64,000 nucleotides of DNA. Source: Hawksworthiomyces lignivorus. Its lineage: Eukaryota; Ascomycota; Sordariomycetes; Ophiostomatales; Ophiostomataceae. The position numbers were made by a program, and so were the translations under genes. Location: NCBI GenBank assembly GCA_002917075.1, contig NTMA01000021.1, positions 558,001 to 622,000 of the forward strand, given 5' to 3'. Shown here one piece after another: positions 37,412 to 50,373 of the stretch (position 1 is its first letter; the number at the start of each line of letters is the position of its first letter). Under the pieces are notes generated by a model. That model was given only the letters and a program-made list of their open reading frames with translations. It searched no databases and was not told where the DNA came from.

Positions 37412-39165
37412 ATGGCATCCAAGGCTCAGGACATTGTCAATCGGCCGGCAGCCGCTGCTGCCGGCAACCCACTCATCGTGTCGACCTCGCCGACGGCGAC
37501 GTTCCATTCCCCGCCCTCCAGCTCAGGTGGCTATGCGTCGTGGGGCGGACGAGCTGGCGGCGGGCCCGGCAGCTTTGGCAACAGCAGCTACGGGGGCGAC
37601 AGCCGGGTGGCGGCCAATGCAAAGCCGCTGAAGCCGTTCAATTCCACAGACGTCAAGATCCTGCTGCTCGAGAACGTCAATGAGAGCGGCCGCGATATCC
37701 TGACCGGCCAGGGCTACCAGGTGGAGCACCTCAAAACTTCGCTGCCCGAAGACCAGCTGATCGCCAAGATCCGTGACGTGCACGTCATCGGCATCCGCTC
37801 AAAGACCCGCCTCACCGAGAAGGTCCTGCGCGAGGCCAAGAACCTGCTCGTCATCGGCTGCTTCTGCATCGGCACCAACCAGGTCGACCTCGAGTTCGCC
37901 GCCAAGAACGGCATCGCCGTCTTCAACTCTCCCTTTGCCAACTCCCGCAGTGTCGCCGAGCTCATGATCGGCTGGACCATCACGCTCGCCCGCCAGCTCG
38001 GCGACCGCTCCTCTGAGATGCACCGCGGCACCTGGAACAAGGTTTCGGCGCGCTGCTGGGAAATCCGCGGCAAGACCCTCGGCATCGTCGGCTACGGCCA
38101 CATCGGCTCGCAGCTGTCCGTGCTCGCAGAGGCCATGGGCATGTCCGTCATCTACTACGACATTGTCACCCTCATGGCCCTGGGCAAGGCCCGCCAGGTC
38201 GCCACCCTGGACGAGCTGCTGCGCGAGGCCGACTTCGTCACCCTGCACGTCCCCGCCACCCCCGAGACCCGCAACATGATCGGCGCCGCCCAGCTCGCCA
38301 AGATGAAGACTGGCAGCTACCTTCTCAACGCCAGCCGCGGCACCGTCGTCGACATCCCCGCCCTCGTGGAGGCCCTGCGCTCCGGGAAGCTCGCCGGCGC
38401 CGGCCTCGACGTCTACCCGCAAGAGCCCGGCGCCAACGGCGACTACTTCAACGGGACGCTGAACCCTGGCTGGGGCGACGAGCTGCGGGGGCTCAAGAAC
38501 GTAATCCTGACGCCGCACATCGGCGGCAGCACAGAGGAGGCGCAGCGCGCTATCGGCGTAGAAGGTTTGTCAAAGAGCTGTTTTGTATCTCTTCTCTTTT
38601 TTTGAGCGGTCGGAAGATGCTGATGCTTTCTCCTCTCTAGTTGGCGATGCTCTTGTGCGGTACATCAACCAGGGCATCACATTGGGCAGCGTTAACTTGC
38701 CGGAGGTCAACATGCGGTCATTGACGCTGGAAGAGCCGAACCACGCTCGGGTATGTTGCAAACCGTCTCGTGCTGCTTCTTTAACTTGGTTGTTTTTTAA
38801 GGGCATGGCATACTGACTCCATCTAGGTCATCTACATCCACCGCAACGTCCCTGGCGTGCTGCGCCGTGTAAATGAGATCTTGGGCGACCACAACGTCGA
38901 CAAGCAAATCACTGACAGCAAGGGCGATGTATGTATATTGTCGTAGCGACGTCTTCCTCGATTTTGGCTTCTATACTGACATGGTTTTTCAGATTGCGTA
39001 CCTGATGGCCGACGTCAGCGACGTTCAGCCCAGTGACCTGAAAGAGATCACCGACAGCCTAGAAGGCCTCAGCTGTAAGTGCAATGGACTGCAGTCCTGA
39101 TCGGTTTAATGTGGCAATTGCTGACTTTGTTTACAGCCCGTATTATGACGCGCGTGCTCTACTAA
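37412..39165 (+). CDS. ser3: D-3-phosphoglycerate dehydrogenase
   Basis: First enzyme of serine biosynthesis: oxidises 3-phosphoglycerate to 3-phosphohydroxypyruvate with NAD+, in the cytosol. Exons 37412-38564, 38641-38750, 38827-38928, 38993-39074 and 39137-39165 give 491 residues. A Gly/Ser/Ala-rich N-terminal extension of about 75 residues precedes the catalytic domain (VKILLLENVNESG). The NAD-binding motif is VGYGHIGSQ (about 229). The catalytic Arg lies in LNASRGTVVD, the Glu in AGLDVYPQEP and the His in LTPHIGGSTEEAQ (about 369-377). The C-terminal ACT domain (VIYIHRNVPGVLRRVNEIL to MTRVLY) is the expected serine-binding regulatory site. Exon 1 is very GC-rich at third positions, as in highly expressed fungal genes. 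All introns lie in the last quarter. Confidence 0.97.
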
Positions 39166-40933
39166 GCTGCGAGACCAAACGAACCGGTCTGTATCTCGAC
39201 CTCGGATGCAGAATAGGGCTGATACAGTACGACAGTGGGGAATAGAGGATTTTAATAGGCGGTAGCAAAAAAAAAGTGTGTGACAAAAAAATTTGGGACT
39301 GGCGTCTTTGTTTTTCTTACCTGCATCTTACAGCTGATGTTCACCTGTTCAACATGGATGAACAACATCAACTTGATTATACGGCATATCTAGTTCAATT
39401 TTTTTTTCCGAGTTTGAAATATTCGTATGTTACTAGGGTTAAATATGGGCTGGCATTCAACAACAAAATGGGACAGCATACATTACTCCGTATAGACCAA
39501 GCAAAAATATATTAGGAGCATAATATGGTGATGTCTTGTTTGAAGAGGAAGACATATAGAATGCATCTCTAGAAAAATGAGTGATCGAACACCTCGGCTT
39601 TCGTGCGAGTACGCAGTAGTATTACTTTATTATGTTTATCCCCTTTTCTTCATTAGTCGCACCCCACAGTCCATAAGAAAGCAACCTACAAAGAACGCGT
39701 GAAATTCCCGGTTCGATCTTTCATCTTCCCTTGAAGATTCCTTTTCATGGGGTTGCCTTCCCTTATTGTTTTCCCATGCTTTTTCTTCCAGTAGAGACCC
39801 ATATAAAAAAAGGAGATCCCAGCCGTGTTCCACTGGTCTCTAGGCTAAAATTACTATGCTGGAAAGAGGAATAGTAAAGAAGAATAGAAGAATTAAAGAA
39901 GTTAAGATAAATGAGGCCTGGCAGGAAAAAGAAAAAGAAAAAGAAGGATGAGATGATAGTACGCGTCGCTCGCATTGAAGGACATATGAAATGCACTTTC
40001 GCCGTGTTACCTCCTCTAATCCTTCACATGGTCATTATAGCACATTTCCCTGTACAATGGCTCTGGCATTGCTGGAGAAGAAAAACTTTGGGCGTGTCTA
40101 CGTTTCATATCCGGGAGATGGTGGGCACATCTTCTGGAAAATGTATGGGTGTGCATTTACAAACGCGGTGCAATAGGACATGGGAAAAAAAGGGGGGAGT
40201 CAGACGGGACGAGACTGGAGGACAGAGCACAGAGCACATGGGCCGACACGCGAGGATCTGGTAACAGCTATGAGAGTTACAGCGACGGTTGCTTTGCGGA
40301 CGGTAAAAGGGGGTTTGAGGCCTGGCCAATGGTGCAGAGCTAGGCCCCAGTTTTTTGCAAACAGGACGCGAACGAACGCTGTAACCTAAATGAGATATGC
40401 AGCTATCGAGTTTCTGCAGGGGAAAGGCTTTCTAGCAAATGACACTGTTAATTGCTGTAACACCACATGCCGTCACAGACTGTCGGTTTGAAATGAAGAC
40501 CCGACAACAGAATCCGAATTCACGGAAACATGCAGCATGCCTATGGAGTACATCACACTAAAGTGCAGGTTTTCTTTGCCGCTGGTGTTTGCATCTAATC
40601 ACGATAAAGTCTAGAGACAATGAGTTTGACCCTTTTCTCCTGTTCACGTAGCGCTAATCAAAAGACGACGCGAATTTTTTTTTTTTTGCCAGCAGCATCA
40701 TCGTGATCGCCAGCTCCTAGCGTTAGCTTTTCTACCGCTGGACCTTACATACTTAGGACATTGCACTGTGTTAACTTTTGTTTGACAGCACGCCCTGAAG
40801 GAACTTTCTCCATTCCTATTCCGAGTTGTATTAATGTAATATGGAGAGCCGGTATATTATTGTCATCCGTACTATGCACGTAACGAGAACTTGGTATTTT
40901 GTGCCGCCGCAAAGGGAAAAGATCCTCCCTAAC

Positions 40934-40974
<41 letters not shown>

Positions 40975-41753
40975 TCCCCTGAATACAGAATTTATTTATT
41001 TAAAAATAAAAAGACTAGTTAGGTCACCCGCAATGAAGACACGACACGCCTCTCTTCGCGTCTCATCTAAGCAAATGATAGTGCAAGGGGTACCATTTTC
41101 AGCCATTTTTTTATCAACAGCCAAAAAAAAAAAAGCCGTTACACTGTGTTTCGCTACTTTGGTTCTTGCTCCGTCACTCCTTCCTTCCTTTTGTTTCTTC
41201 TTTGTTTCTTCCTTTATCCAAAAGAACTCTCCATCTTCCCATCACAGACTTTCTTCATCATAAGATCCTGTGTCTTTTTTGTTTCGTTTTCTTTTCTTTT
41301 CTTTCTCCCCTTTTGCTGTGCGTTCTTTTGCGCTTCTACACGTCCCCGTTTTTATACGTACTTAATGTCTTCCCTTCTAAGGGACCACTACTTTCAGTAG
41401 CGTCCTTTTCCCAACCTTACCCCTTTCCCGTCACCTCCATATTCTCCTAAGCTGCTCAGCTCCTTGTTCTCCTTTCATCTACCTCCCAAACCATAAAAAG
41501 GCATCCTTCAAGCGCAAAGGCGACCGCAGCGACGGTGGCGACAAGGAATTTCCTTATTTCAAAGAGACCATCTATTTTCTACCGACGATCACCGGCCTTT
41601 ACCGCCGTTTAACACGCCCGAGTCCTCATTTATCCTCTCCCGGTGTCAAACACACTTTCCATCCGTCTCAACGTTTCTCGAATTGCTCATATTCGTTAGA
41701 ACAACGTCCATTTCATCCGCCGGCCATCGGCCGTATCTTTATTTCTACTCATC
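39166..41753. other. Intergenic region dehydrogenase-myosin V
   Basis: 2.6 kb without a recognisable gene. Includes TACTCCGTA at 39484, a 35-nt A run at 40935, and a pyrimidine-rich segment (about 41150-41460) that is probably the myosin leader. Open frames here of up to 140 codons are lysine- or phenylalanine-rich low-complexity shadows. Confidence 0.6.
40935..40969 (+). repeat. 35-nt poly-A homopolymer
   Basis: Uninterrupted run of A flanked by AACC and GAGCC. Its length should be treated as uncertain because such runs are often miscounted in sequencing. No target-site duplication or retroelement sequence is visible beside it. Confidence 0.85.
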
Positions 41754-44700
41754 ATGGCGGAGACTTACGACGTCGGCACCAGGGCGTGGCAGCCCGATGC
41801 AACTGAGGGCTGGGTAGCCTCCCAGGTGGTCAAGAAGGACGTCCAAGGTTCAAAAGTTATTTTGGAGTTCAAGCTTGAAAATGGCGAGGTGAGACACCCG
41901 GAAGGCTGAATAAAAATAAGAGGACAATAGAGCAAGAGTGCCATAAGTGCGATTGCAAACAAAACCATTAACAATCTTCTAGTCAAAAACCATCGAGGTC
42001 TCAACAGAGGCTCTGCAAAGAGGCAGCGACCCGTCGCTGCCACCGCTAATGAACCCAACCATGCTCGAAGCTAGCGACGACCTGACCAATCTCTCACATC
42101 TAAACGAACCTGCTGGTGAGTTGTTACCCCCCAAAGCCGAGCCTATTCCTTCAAGCTGGCCGCTCTTTGTAACTTGAGATCTAATCCTTCGTTCATGTGT
42201 CTAGTTCTTCAAGCCATTCGCCTCCGCTATGCCCAAAAGGAGATATACACATACTCTGGTATTGTGTTAATAGCAACAAATCCCTTTGCCCGTGTCGACT
42301 CACTCTACGTTCCCGGCATGGTGCAAGTCTATGCAGGAAAGCAACGAGCCACTCAAGCGCCTCACTTATTCGCCATCGCAGAAGAAGCTTTCATCGACAT
42401 GCTACGCGACAACAAGAACCAGACAATTGTAGTGTCTGGCGAGTCTGGTGCTGGCAAGACAGTCAGTGCCAAATACATCATGCGCTACTTTGCGACCCGC
42501 GAATCGCCTTCCAATCCGGGATCTCGTTCCAAGAAGGGTCCGGACGCCATGAGTGAGACCGAAGAGCAGATTCTCGCTACCAATCCCATTATGGAAGCTT
42601 TTGGTAATGCCAAGACCACCCGTAATGACAATTCGTCTCGGTTTGGCAAATACATTGAGATTATGTTCGACCAAAAGACGAACATTATCGGTGCTAAAAT
42701 CCGCACCTATCTGCTGGAACGCTCGCGACTGGTTTTTCAACCTCTCAAGGAGCGTAACTATCATATCTTCTACCAAATGGTGGCCGGTCTTTCCGAACAA
42801 CAACGCAAAGAGCTCGATATCCTGCCCATCGACCAATTTGAATATCTTAATCAGGGCAACACACCAACCATTGATGGTGTTGATGACAAGGCCGAGTTCA
42901 TGGCCACCAGAGCCTCGCTCAAGACGATTGGTGTTGACGAGGCCCAACAAGACGAAATCTTCAAGCTGCTGGCTGGCCTACTCCACCTAGGCAACATCAA
43001 GATTGGCCAGACACGAACAGAGGCTGTTTTGGCAGCAAACGAACCGGCATTGGAGCGTGCTTGCTCCATCCTTGGAATAAATGCTGCAGAGTTCGCTCGT
43101 TGGATCGTCAAGAAGCAACTTATCACGCGAGGCGATAAGATCGTCTCAAACCTTTCCCCAGCGCAGGCCTTCGTTGTGCGTGACTCTGTTGCCAAATACA
43201 TCTACTCAAGTTTATTTGATTGGCTAGTCGAGATCATCAACAACAGCCTTGCTACTGAAGAAGTACTTAACCGAGTAAACTCTTTCATCGGCGTGCTTGA
43301 TATCTACGGCTTCGAACATTTCGCCAAGAATTCATTTGAGCAGTTCTGCATCAACTATGCCAATGAAAAATTGCAACAGGAGTTCAACCAGCATGTATTC
43401 AAGCTTGAGCAAGAGGAGTATTTACGAGAGAAGATCGACTGGACGTTTATTGATTTCTCTGATAACCAGCCTTGTATTGATCTGATTGAGGGAAAAATGG
43501 GTATTCTGTCTTTGCTTGATGAAGAGTCTCGCCTTCCCATGGGCTCGGATGATCAATTCGTTCATAAATTGCACCAGAACTTCGCTTCCGAGAAAAACAA
43601 ATTTTACAAGAAGCCACGTTTTGGAAAATCCTCTTTCACCGTCTGCCATTATGCTATCGATGTCACCTACGAATCGGAGGGCTTCATTGATAAAAACCGC
43701 GATACTGTGCCCGATGAGCACCTGGCTGTTTTGCGTGCTTCTAGCAACCGCTTCCTAGGCCGTGTCCTCGAAGCCGCCTCTGCTGTCCGTGAGAAGGATC
43801 TAGCCTCATCCACTACAACAGCCGTGAAACCCGCCGCTGGTCGCCGCATCGGCGTGGCTGTCAATCGAAAGCCAACGCTGGGAGGTATTTTCCGCTCTTC
43901 GCTCATAGAGCTCATGAATACTATTAATAATACGGATGTTCATTACATCCGTTGCATTAAGCCCAACGAAGGCAAAGAGGCATGGAAGTTCGAGGGCCCC
44001 ATGGTTCTGAGCCAGCTTCGTGCTTGTGGTGTGCTCGAGACGGTCCGTATCAGTTGTGCAGGATACCCTACACGCTGGACTTACGAAGAGTTTGCGCTGC
44101 GCTACTACATGCTGGTGCACTCTTCTCAGTGGACTTCAGAAATCCGCCAGATGGCTGATGCCATTCTCAAAAAGGCACTCGGGACCAGCACAGGCAAAGG
44201 TGTCGACAAGTATCAGCTGGGTCTAACCAAGATTTTCTTCCGTGCTGGCATGCTCGCCTTCCTGGAGAATCTTCGTACCAACCGCCTAAACGAGTGCGCC
44301 ATCCTCATTCAGAAGAACTTGCGTGCAAAGTATTACCGCCACCGCTACCTTGCTGCCCGCGAAGCAATCATCAAAGTCCAAGCTGCTGCTCGAGCTTACA
44401 ATGCCCGCCGCCGTGCCCAAGAATTGCGGACGATTCATGCAGCCACAACTATACAGCGTGTTTGGCGCGGTCAGAAACAGCGGAAGGCCTTCTTGCGCAT
44501 TCGTGGTGATGTCGTACTTGCTCAAGCTGCTTTCAAGGGCTACCTGCGGCGTAAGGAGATCATGGAGACGCGCCTAGGCAACGCTGCATTGGTTATCCAG
44601 CGGGTATGGCGATCACGCCGTGCCAAACGTGTCTGGCGCTCGTACCGCAACAAGGTTGTCCTTATCCAAAGTCTGTGGCGTGGTCGCCAGGCTCGTCGTG

Positions 44701-46865
44701 GTTACAAGAAGATACGTGAAGAGGCCCGTGATCTGAAGCAGATTTCGTACAAACTGGAAAACAAGGTCGTCGAATTGACGCAGTCTCTGGGTACTATCAA
44801 GGCACAAAACAAGGAACTCAAGAGCCAAGTAGAGAGTTACCAGGGCCAGATCAAATCGTGGCAGACTCGTCACAAAGATTTGGAGATCAAGACGAAGGAG
44901 CTGCAAACCGAAGCCAATCAAGCTGGTATTGCAGCAGCCCGTCTATCTCAGATGGAAGAAGATATGAAGAAGCTGCAGCGCAGTTTCGAGGAGTCAACTT
45001 CAAACGTACGAAGAATGCAGAAGGAGGAGCAAGACCTCAAAGATTCGCTGCGCGCTACTAGTACCGAACTCGAGACAGCTCGACAAGAAGTCACTCGGTC
45101 CGAAGCAGAAAAGAACAACCTTCGCCAGCAACTGGCCGAAATGCAGGAAGCATTGGAACTGGCTCGCCGTGCTACACCCATGATAAATGGAGCCGCAGCC
45201 GACGCTCTCAACGGCACAGCAAATGGTACTAACGGCATTCTACCGCCGGTGGCAAACGGACTCATCAACCTCGTTTCTTCCAAGAAACCGTCGAAGCGCC
45301 GCAGTGCTGGTGCCGAGCCGCGCGAGTTGGACCGTTACAGCACAACCTACAACCCGCGTCCGGTATCTATGGCCGTGACCGGCAGACAGGTGCCTGGCGT
45401 GGACAATGTGGAGCTCGAATTAGAAGGCCTTCTAGCAGACGAAGAAGGCCTCAACGAAGAAGTGACACTAGGCCTTATTCGAAATCTGAAGATCCCCTCG
45501 CCGAATACGACGCCGCCGCCTTCAGACAAGGAGGTTCTTTTCCCGTCATACTTGATCAACCTTGTTACCTCAGAAATGTGGAATAACGGCTTTGTTAAGG
45601 AATCAGAGCGTTTCTTAGCCAACGTCATGCAATCCATCCAACAAGAAGTTATGCAACACGAAGGCGAAGATGCTATCAACCCTGGCGCTTTCTGGCTCTC
45701 TAACGTGCACGAGATGCTCTCGTTTGTATTCTTGGCTGAGGACTGGTATGAACAGCAGAAGACCGACAACTACGAATATGACCGTCTCCTGGAGATTGTG
45801 AAGCACGACCTTGAGAGCCTCGAGTTTAATATCTACCATACATGGATGAAAGTTCTCAAGAAGAGGCTACAGAAGATGATCATCCCTGCCATCATTGAGT
45901 CACAATCACTCCCAGGTTTTGTGACGAACGAGAATAACCGCTTCCTCGGGAAGCTGCTCCAGACGAACTCAACTCCTGCATACAGCATGGACAATCTGCT
46001 TAGCCTTCTGAACAGTGTCTACCGTGCCATGAAGGCATACTACCTAGAAGACACAATTATCACACAGACCGTGACGGAACTACTGCGCCTTGTTGGCGTC
46101 ACAGCTTTCAACGACTTGCTGATGCGGCGCAACTTCCTGTCGTGGAAGCGTGGTCTTCAGATTAATTACAACATCACCCGCATCGAAGAGTGGTGCAAGA
46201 GCCACGACATGCCCGAGGGCACGCTTCAGTTGGAGCACTTGATGGTACGTTTTCTATTAACCCTGTTGTCTTCTATGGGTCCTGTCCAATGATACTAATT
46301 TTCACATAGCAAGCCACAAAGTTGCTGCAGCTGAAGAAGGCGACCCTGAACGACATTGAGATTATTCAAGATATTTGCTGGATGTAAGAGAATCTTTTCA
46401 TTGCCAACTCCTTTGGTTTATAGTTGCCTAATGTGGTTTTTCTAGGCTGTCGCCAAATCAAATTCAGAAGCTCCTGAATCAGTATCTCGTTGCCGATTAC
46501 GAACAGCCCATTAATGGGGAGATTATGAAAGCCGTCGCTTCCAAGGTCAACGAGAAGGGTGATGTACTCCTTCTCCAGGCTGTTGATATGGATGACAGTG
46601 GCCCGTACGAAATTGCTGAGCCGCGCGTGATCATGGCTCTTGAAACTTACACGCCATCATGTACGTAATTTAAACAACTTGATACCTATTGATCGGGATT
46701 GCTAACAGACAACTAGGGCTTCAAACTCCCAGACTCAAACGTCTGGCCGAAATTGTCTCAGCACAGGCCATTGCACAGCAAGAAAAGCAAGAACTGGAAT
46801 ACGTTGAGCAACCTGAGCTTGCCGACGTGGACGAAATACCGGAAGCTATCGAAGCCAGTGCTTAG
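41754..46865 (+). CDS. myo2: Class V myosin heavy chain
   Basis: Actin motor that carries secretory vesicles and organelles to the hyphal tip. Six exons (41754-41888, 41983-42115, 42205-46244, 46310-46383, 46446-46660, 46717-46865) encode 1581 residues, the usual length. The order is: an SH3-like N-terminus (GTRAWQPDATEGWVASQV); the motor with P-loop GESGAGKT at 168-175, NDNSSRFGKY switch I, DIYGFEHF switch II and HYIRCIKPN; then about 782-932 the neck with six IQ motifs (for example ATTIQRVWRGQKQR and VVLIQSLWRGRQARR). A coiled coil follows to about 1080, then a variable linker and the DIL cargo-binding globular tail from about 1230. The long open frame starting at 42174 is not the start: two upstream exons encode the first 89 residues. 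Confidence 0.97.
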
Positions 46866-47952
46866 TGGGCAACTCTAGGACTACGGTTAAAACTTCCTAG
46901 ACCTTCTGAATCGCCGATGACAGTATTGCTCGCTGCACTTGACTACAACAGAAACTCCAGCAGAAGTTGATGTAGTGGTAGGAACTGATGCAAAGACGTT
47001 TTGTGAGGCCCTTAATGCTTTGCGGACAGCAGCATCAACAACGCCACCAATCTATTGGCAACTCAATCTGTCGACGAAGTTGGATATACGGATTTGTACG
47101 ATGATGAGAAAGACGGGAATAGCGAGGTGGTTATACAACGATTGTAGTATTTACATCTCATCAAACTTCTCTTCTCCTATTCTATTTTCACCCCCCCTTT
47201 TTTCAATATTTCTTTTGCAATTTGTATCTTTTGAGGAATTGGTCTCATTCCACTCAATACTTCTTGCCTATCTTACCCTTTACCATCACTTGCCTCATCC
47301 TTCACCCCATATTCGGCTTCTTATATTCCCACGCTTTCCATGCTGTATACTGGTTACTACCTCCTTTTTGTTTTGTGCATTATGGACACGAGAGCGATCG
47401 ATTTTTGAATGATATATTAGAAGAAACAAAAAGATCCGAACAAACTCGCTGTCAGTGGAATGGCAGTGATTTTATTTAAAAGACGCGGCAACATAAGAGA
47501 AACCATTTAGTAGGGGCGTTTTGAAATAATGAATTTCTATTACATTTTCTTCTACAAATCTGCACGCTAAAGAAGATGTGAACTGAATGGCAAAGTTTCG
47601 AGCCCAAATATCACCCACAGGTTAGTGCACGTGACTGTTCCTGGAAGACTAAGGTGCTAGGTGGGGAAAATCATTGACTGCCCTTTCTTTATAAGAGATT
47701 TCACTACTCATATGCTCTTGAAAATATTTCTAGGAGGATGAGCCGCAACTGCGTACAATTTGAGAGTAATTATCAAGTGCTTTAGAGCAGTTCATTTTTC
47801 GAGAAGGGAATTGCAACGTATTAAAGTTAACATCTGTTCAAGGAAATCGGCCTTTCGCTAGTTTCTGGGAAGTGCTTTTGATATTTTCATTTCCACTTTA
47901 CAGCAATTCTGAGAGGCAACCAGCAACACCTCCATCCTAGAAGGCCGCAGCC
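46866..47952. other. Intergenic region myosin V-fap7
   Basis: 1.1 kb. A 157-codon open frame at 46939-47412 begins at TTG in the myosin 3' region and turns into Phe/Leu-rich low complexity; not called. No other gene seen. Confidence 0.65.
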
Positions 47953-48733
47953 ATGTCAGGCGAGCAAGAGCCGTCACACATCCAGCGACGGCACAACCCC
48001 AATATAGTCATTACCGGGACCCCAGGAACGGGCAAGACAACGCACTGTGAAGCATTAATCACCCGCGCTAGCCTCTCAGATTCAGACCCAGTTCTTAAAG
48101 GCTTCCGACATATTGCCGTCAACGATGTCGTCCGGGACCGCAACTGCCATGACGGTTGGGATGCGGAGTATCAGAGCTGGCTTGTCGACGAAGATCGTCT
48201 ATTAGACGAGCTTGAGCCGGATCTCACCAGCGATAGAGGCGGCTGCATAATCGACTGGCACGCATGTGACCTGTTCCCAGAGAGTTGGATCGACCTCGTC
48301 GTTGTCTTGACTGCGGACACCGAGTCTCTGTATGATCGTCTTGTGCAAAGGTATGAATTTTGCTTAAAGTTTGTCGTTCTTTTATTCTGTATCTTCCACA
48401 TCTCCCTTCTCTTTGCCTCCTTAACTTCATTAAAATTTATCTCTTTTGGGCTATTTCCTTATTCTCTTTGCATGTGGGCTTCGTCTTATATTCACAAATT
48501 TGAATAGAAAATATCCCGAGACAAAGTTGCAAGAAAACATCGACGCCGAAATTATGCAAGTTCTTCTCCAAGAAGCTCATGACGCCTTCGAACCAGAGAT
48601 GGTGGTTGAACTTGCTTCCAACACTCCAGATGATATGGAGGCCAACATTGACCGCATCGTCGCCTGGATTACCCAGTGGCGCATAGACCATGGCGTAGAT
48701 AAAGTGGAAGAAGAAAAGAATACTATATCATAA
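47953..48733 (+). CDS. fap7: Adenylate kinase 6 homologue Fap7
   Basis: Small nuclear/cytosolic NMP-kinase-like ATPase needed for final 18S rRNA maturation (with Rps14 in yeast). Exons 47953-48350 and 48508-48733 encode 207 residues, slightly longer than most family members. Walker A is ITGTPGTGKTTHCEAL (about 20-35). NDVVRDRNCHDGWDAEYQSWLVDED is the NMP-binding region, with the family-typical IDWHACDLFPE near 100. VVVLTADTESLYDRLVQRKYPETKLQENIDAEIMQVLLQEA spans the LID area and the intron. The 157-nt intron (GTATGA to TAG) interrupts the Arg codon of RKYPETK. The end is acidic (DKVEEEKN). Confidence 0.95.
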
Positions 48734-49155
48734 CGGAGTGACAAAACTAGGTACAGGCGTTGGGGAGGATATATGGCATGGTTTTAGTTTCTTCCTTTGT
48801 AATGGCTTGGATCATGAAAATAATTTCTTTCGAGAATACGTAAAGAGGCTGAAATATATAAAGAAATAGTGTCAGATGGAGAGCTCATTATCAAGATTAA
48901 ATCAGAGATTTTTTTTTTTTTTGTACTGTGAGTCCCACGAGAAATGTGTACAATGCACAAGAGCGGACGTCTCCGTCTCCGTCAAAAGGTGTCCAGCGCT
49001 GTGAAATTTTGGCCCCACATTCTCCTCCCTTATCAACAGCCCTTCTAAATTCAGGAAAGAAGCATACATTTCATGAGCAGCATACTCGCCAAAAGACTCA
49101 TACTACCCAGATTCCCTTCTCTCAATTTATATCTTCTTCGTCAATCCGTCTGACC
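48734..49155. other. Intergenic region fap7-ham1
   Basis: 422 nt in a tandem arrangement: the fap7 3' end and the ham1 promoter. Contains a 12-nt T run near 48911. No gene seen. Confidence 0.65.
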
Positions 49156-50152
49156 ATGAAAGACCCCGTTGTTCTCACTTTTGTTACCGGTAACGCTAAC
49201 AAGCTCGCCGAGGTCCGCGCCATCTTGGAACCGGCTGCTACCAAAGATGTTGCTGAGGGTGATGCAGCTGGCGCATCGCAGGCCAGCCATTTTACCATAA
49301 TCAACCGCAAGATTGACCTAATCGAGATTCAGGCGGCTAGCATTGAGGAGGTCACTCTGGACAAATGCCGGCGTGCGGTCGAGATAGTGCGTTCTTGTAT
49401 ACCTATGCCTATGACCTGGCTCGTTTTCTTTCTCTTCTTTTTCACTAATATTTATTATCTACCTCTGCTTATTCTGACTCAATTAGGTTCAAGGCCCTGT
49501 CCTGGTCGAAGACACTTGCTTATGTTTCAACGCCTTAAATAGCCTGCCGGGGGCATACATGTAACTTGACTCATACCGCTGATGCTAGAATGCGCATATG
49601 TACTAACACACGATAGAAAATGGTTTTTAGAGAAACTCGGACACGAAGGACTAAACAAACTACTGGCAGGCTATGAGGACAAATCCGCCAAGGCAGTATG
49701 TACGTTTGCACTAAGCAAAGGCCCAGGTCACGAACCTATCCTTTTCCAGGGCATCACTGATGTATGTGTAGAGTGCTGATTTTCGAATCTCTTTGTATAC
49801 GTATATTTTCTGTGGCGTTTGAATACTTTCTAACAGCATTTCAGGGGAAAATCGTACCAGCTCGCGGCCCAGCACTATTTGGTGAGTTAGATACATATTC
49901 CAGGCTTTCTTCTTTCTTCTCACAATGTGACTGTGCTGATTCGCATCGTCCATGTAGGCTGGGATCCCATCTTTGAGTACGAAGGAAAGACGTAAGAATT
50001 CCTTTAATTTTCTTTCAATTCTTCTTCAGCTTCGCAAGCTAACGTATAGTAGATACGCAGAGATGGATAAGGCGGAAAAGAATAAAATATCTCATCGTTT
50101 CAAGGCGCTACAAAAGCTACGGGACTATCTCGCTACACAGATGGAATCTTAA
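49156..50152 (+). CDS. ham1: Inosine triphosphate pyrophosphatase Ham1
   Basis: Cytosolic house-cleaning enzyme that hydrolyses ITP, dITP and XTP to monophosphates and so keeps deaminated purines out of nucleic acids. Six exons (49156-49386, 49487-49560, 49617-49761, 49845-49881, 49958-49991, 50053-50152) join in frame to 206 residues. Visible family motifs are [15 protein letters not shown] (N-terminal SHR-like nucleotide-binding segment), [26 protein letters not shown] (catalytic acidic residue in EDT), and [34 protein letters not shown] (substrate loop WDPIF and catalytic SHR). Between the first motif and the strand IDLIEIQ there is an Ala/Gly-rich insertion of about 20 residues (around 27-45) not usual in the family. 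The last acceptor used is the second TAG of ATAGTAG. Confidence 0.95.
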
Positions 50153-50373
50153 GAAATCAATAAGATGGAGCGAAAAAGAGAAAAGAGAAAGGGAATAGAC
50201 CATAGTACAAGCCATAATTCTGGCACACAAAAGGTACAAAGACAGTATGGTACCAAGTAAGCATGCGCAAATCCAAAACGCTACACGTGAGCGAACGCAA
50301 CTGCTATGCGTATGCTTGGATACATAGTAATTCAGGAAGCAAATGTAAAGAGCTTTCACACAAGGGTCATCTA

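Noticed and set aside
37799..38518. 239-codon open frame antisense to phosphoglycerate dehydrogenase
   Set aside because: Same codon-bias effect; the sense strand is a clear enzyme.
39911..40264. 117-codon frame with a poly-Lys start
   Set aside because: Low complexity at the start and no protein-like features after it; intergenic.
46939..47412. 157-codon frame after myosin V
   Set aside because: Begins at TTG in the 3' region and becomes Phe/Ser/Leu-rich low complexity; no splice or family evidence.
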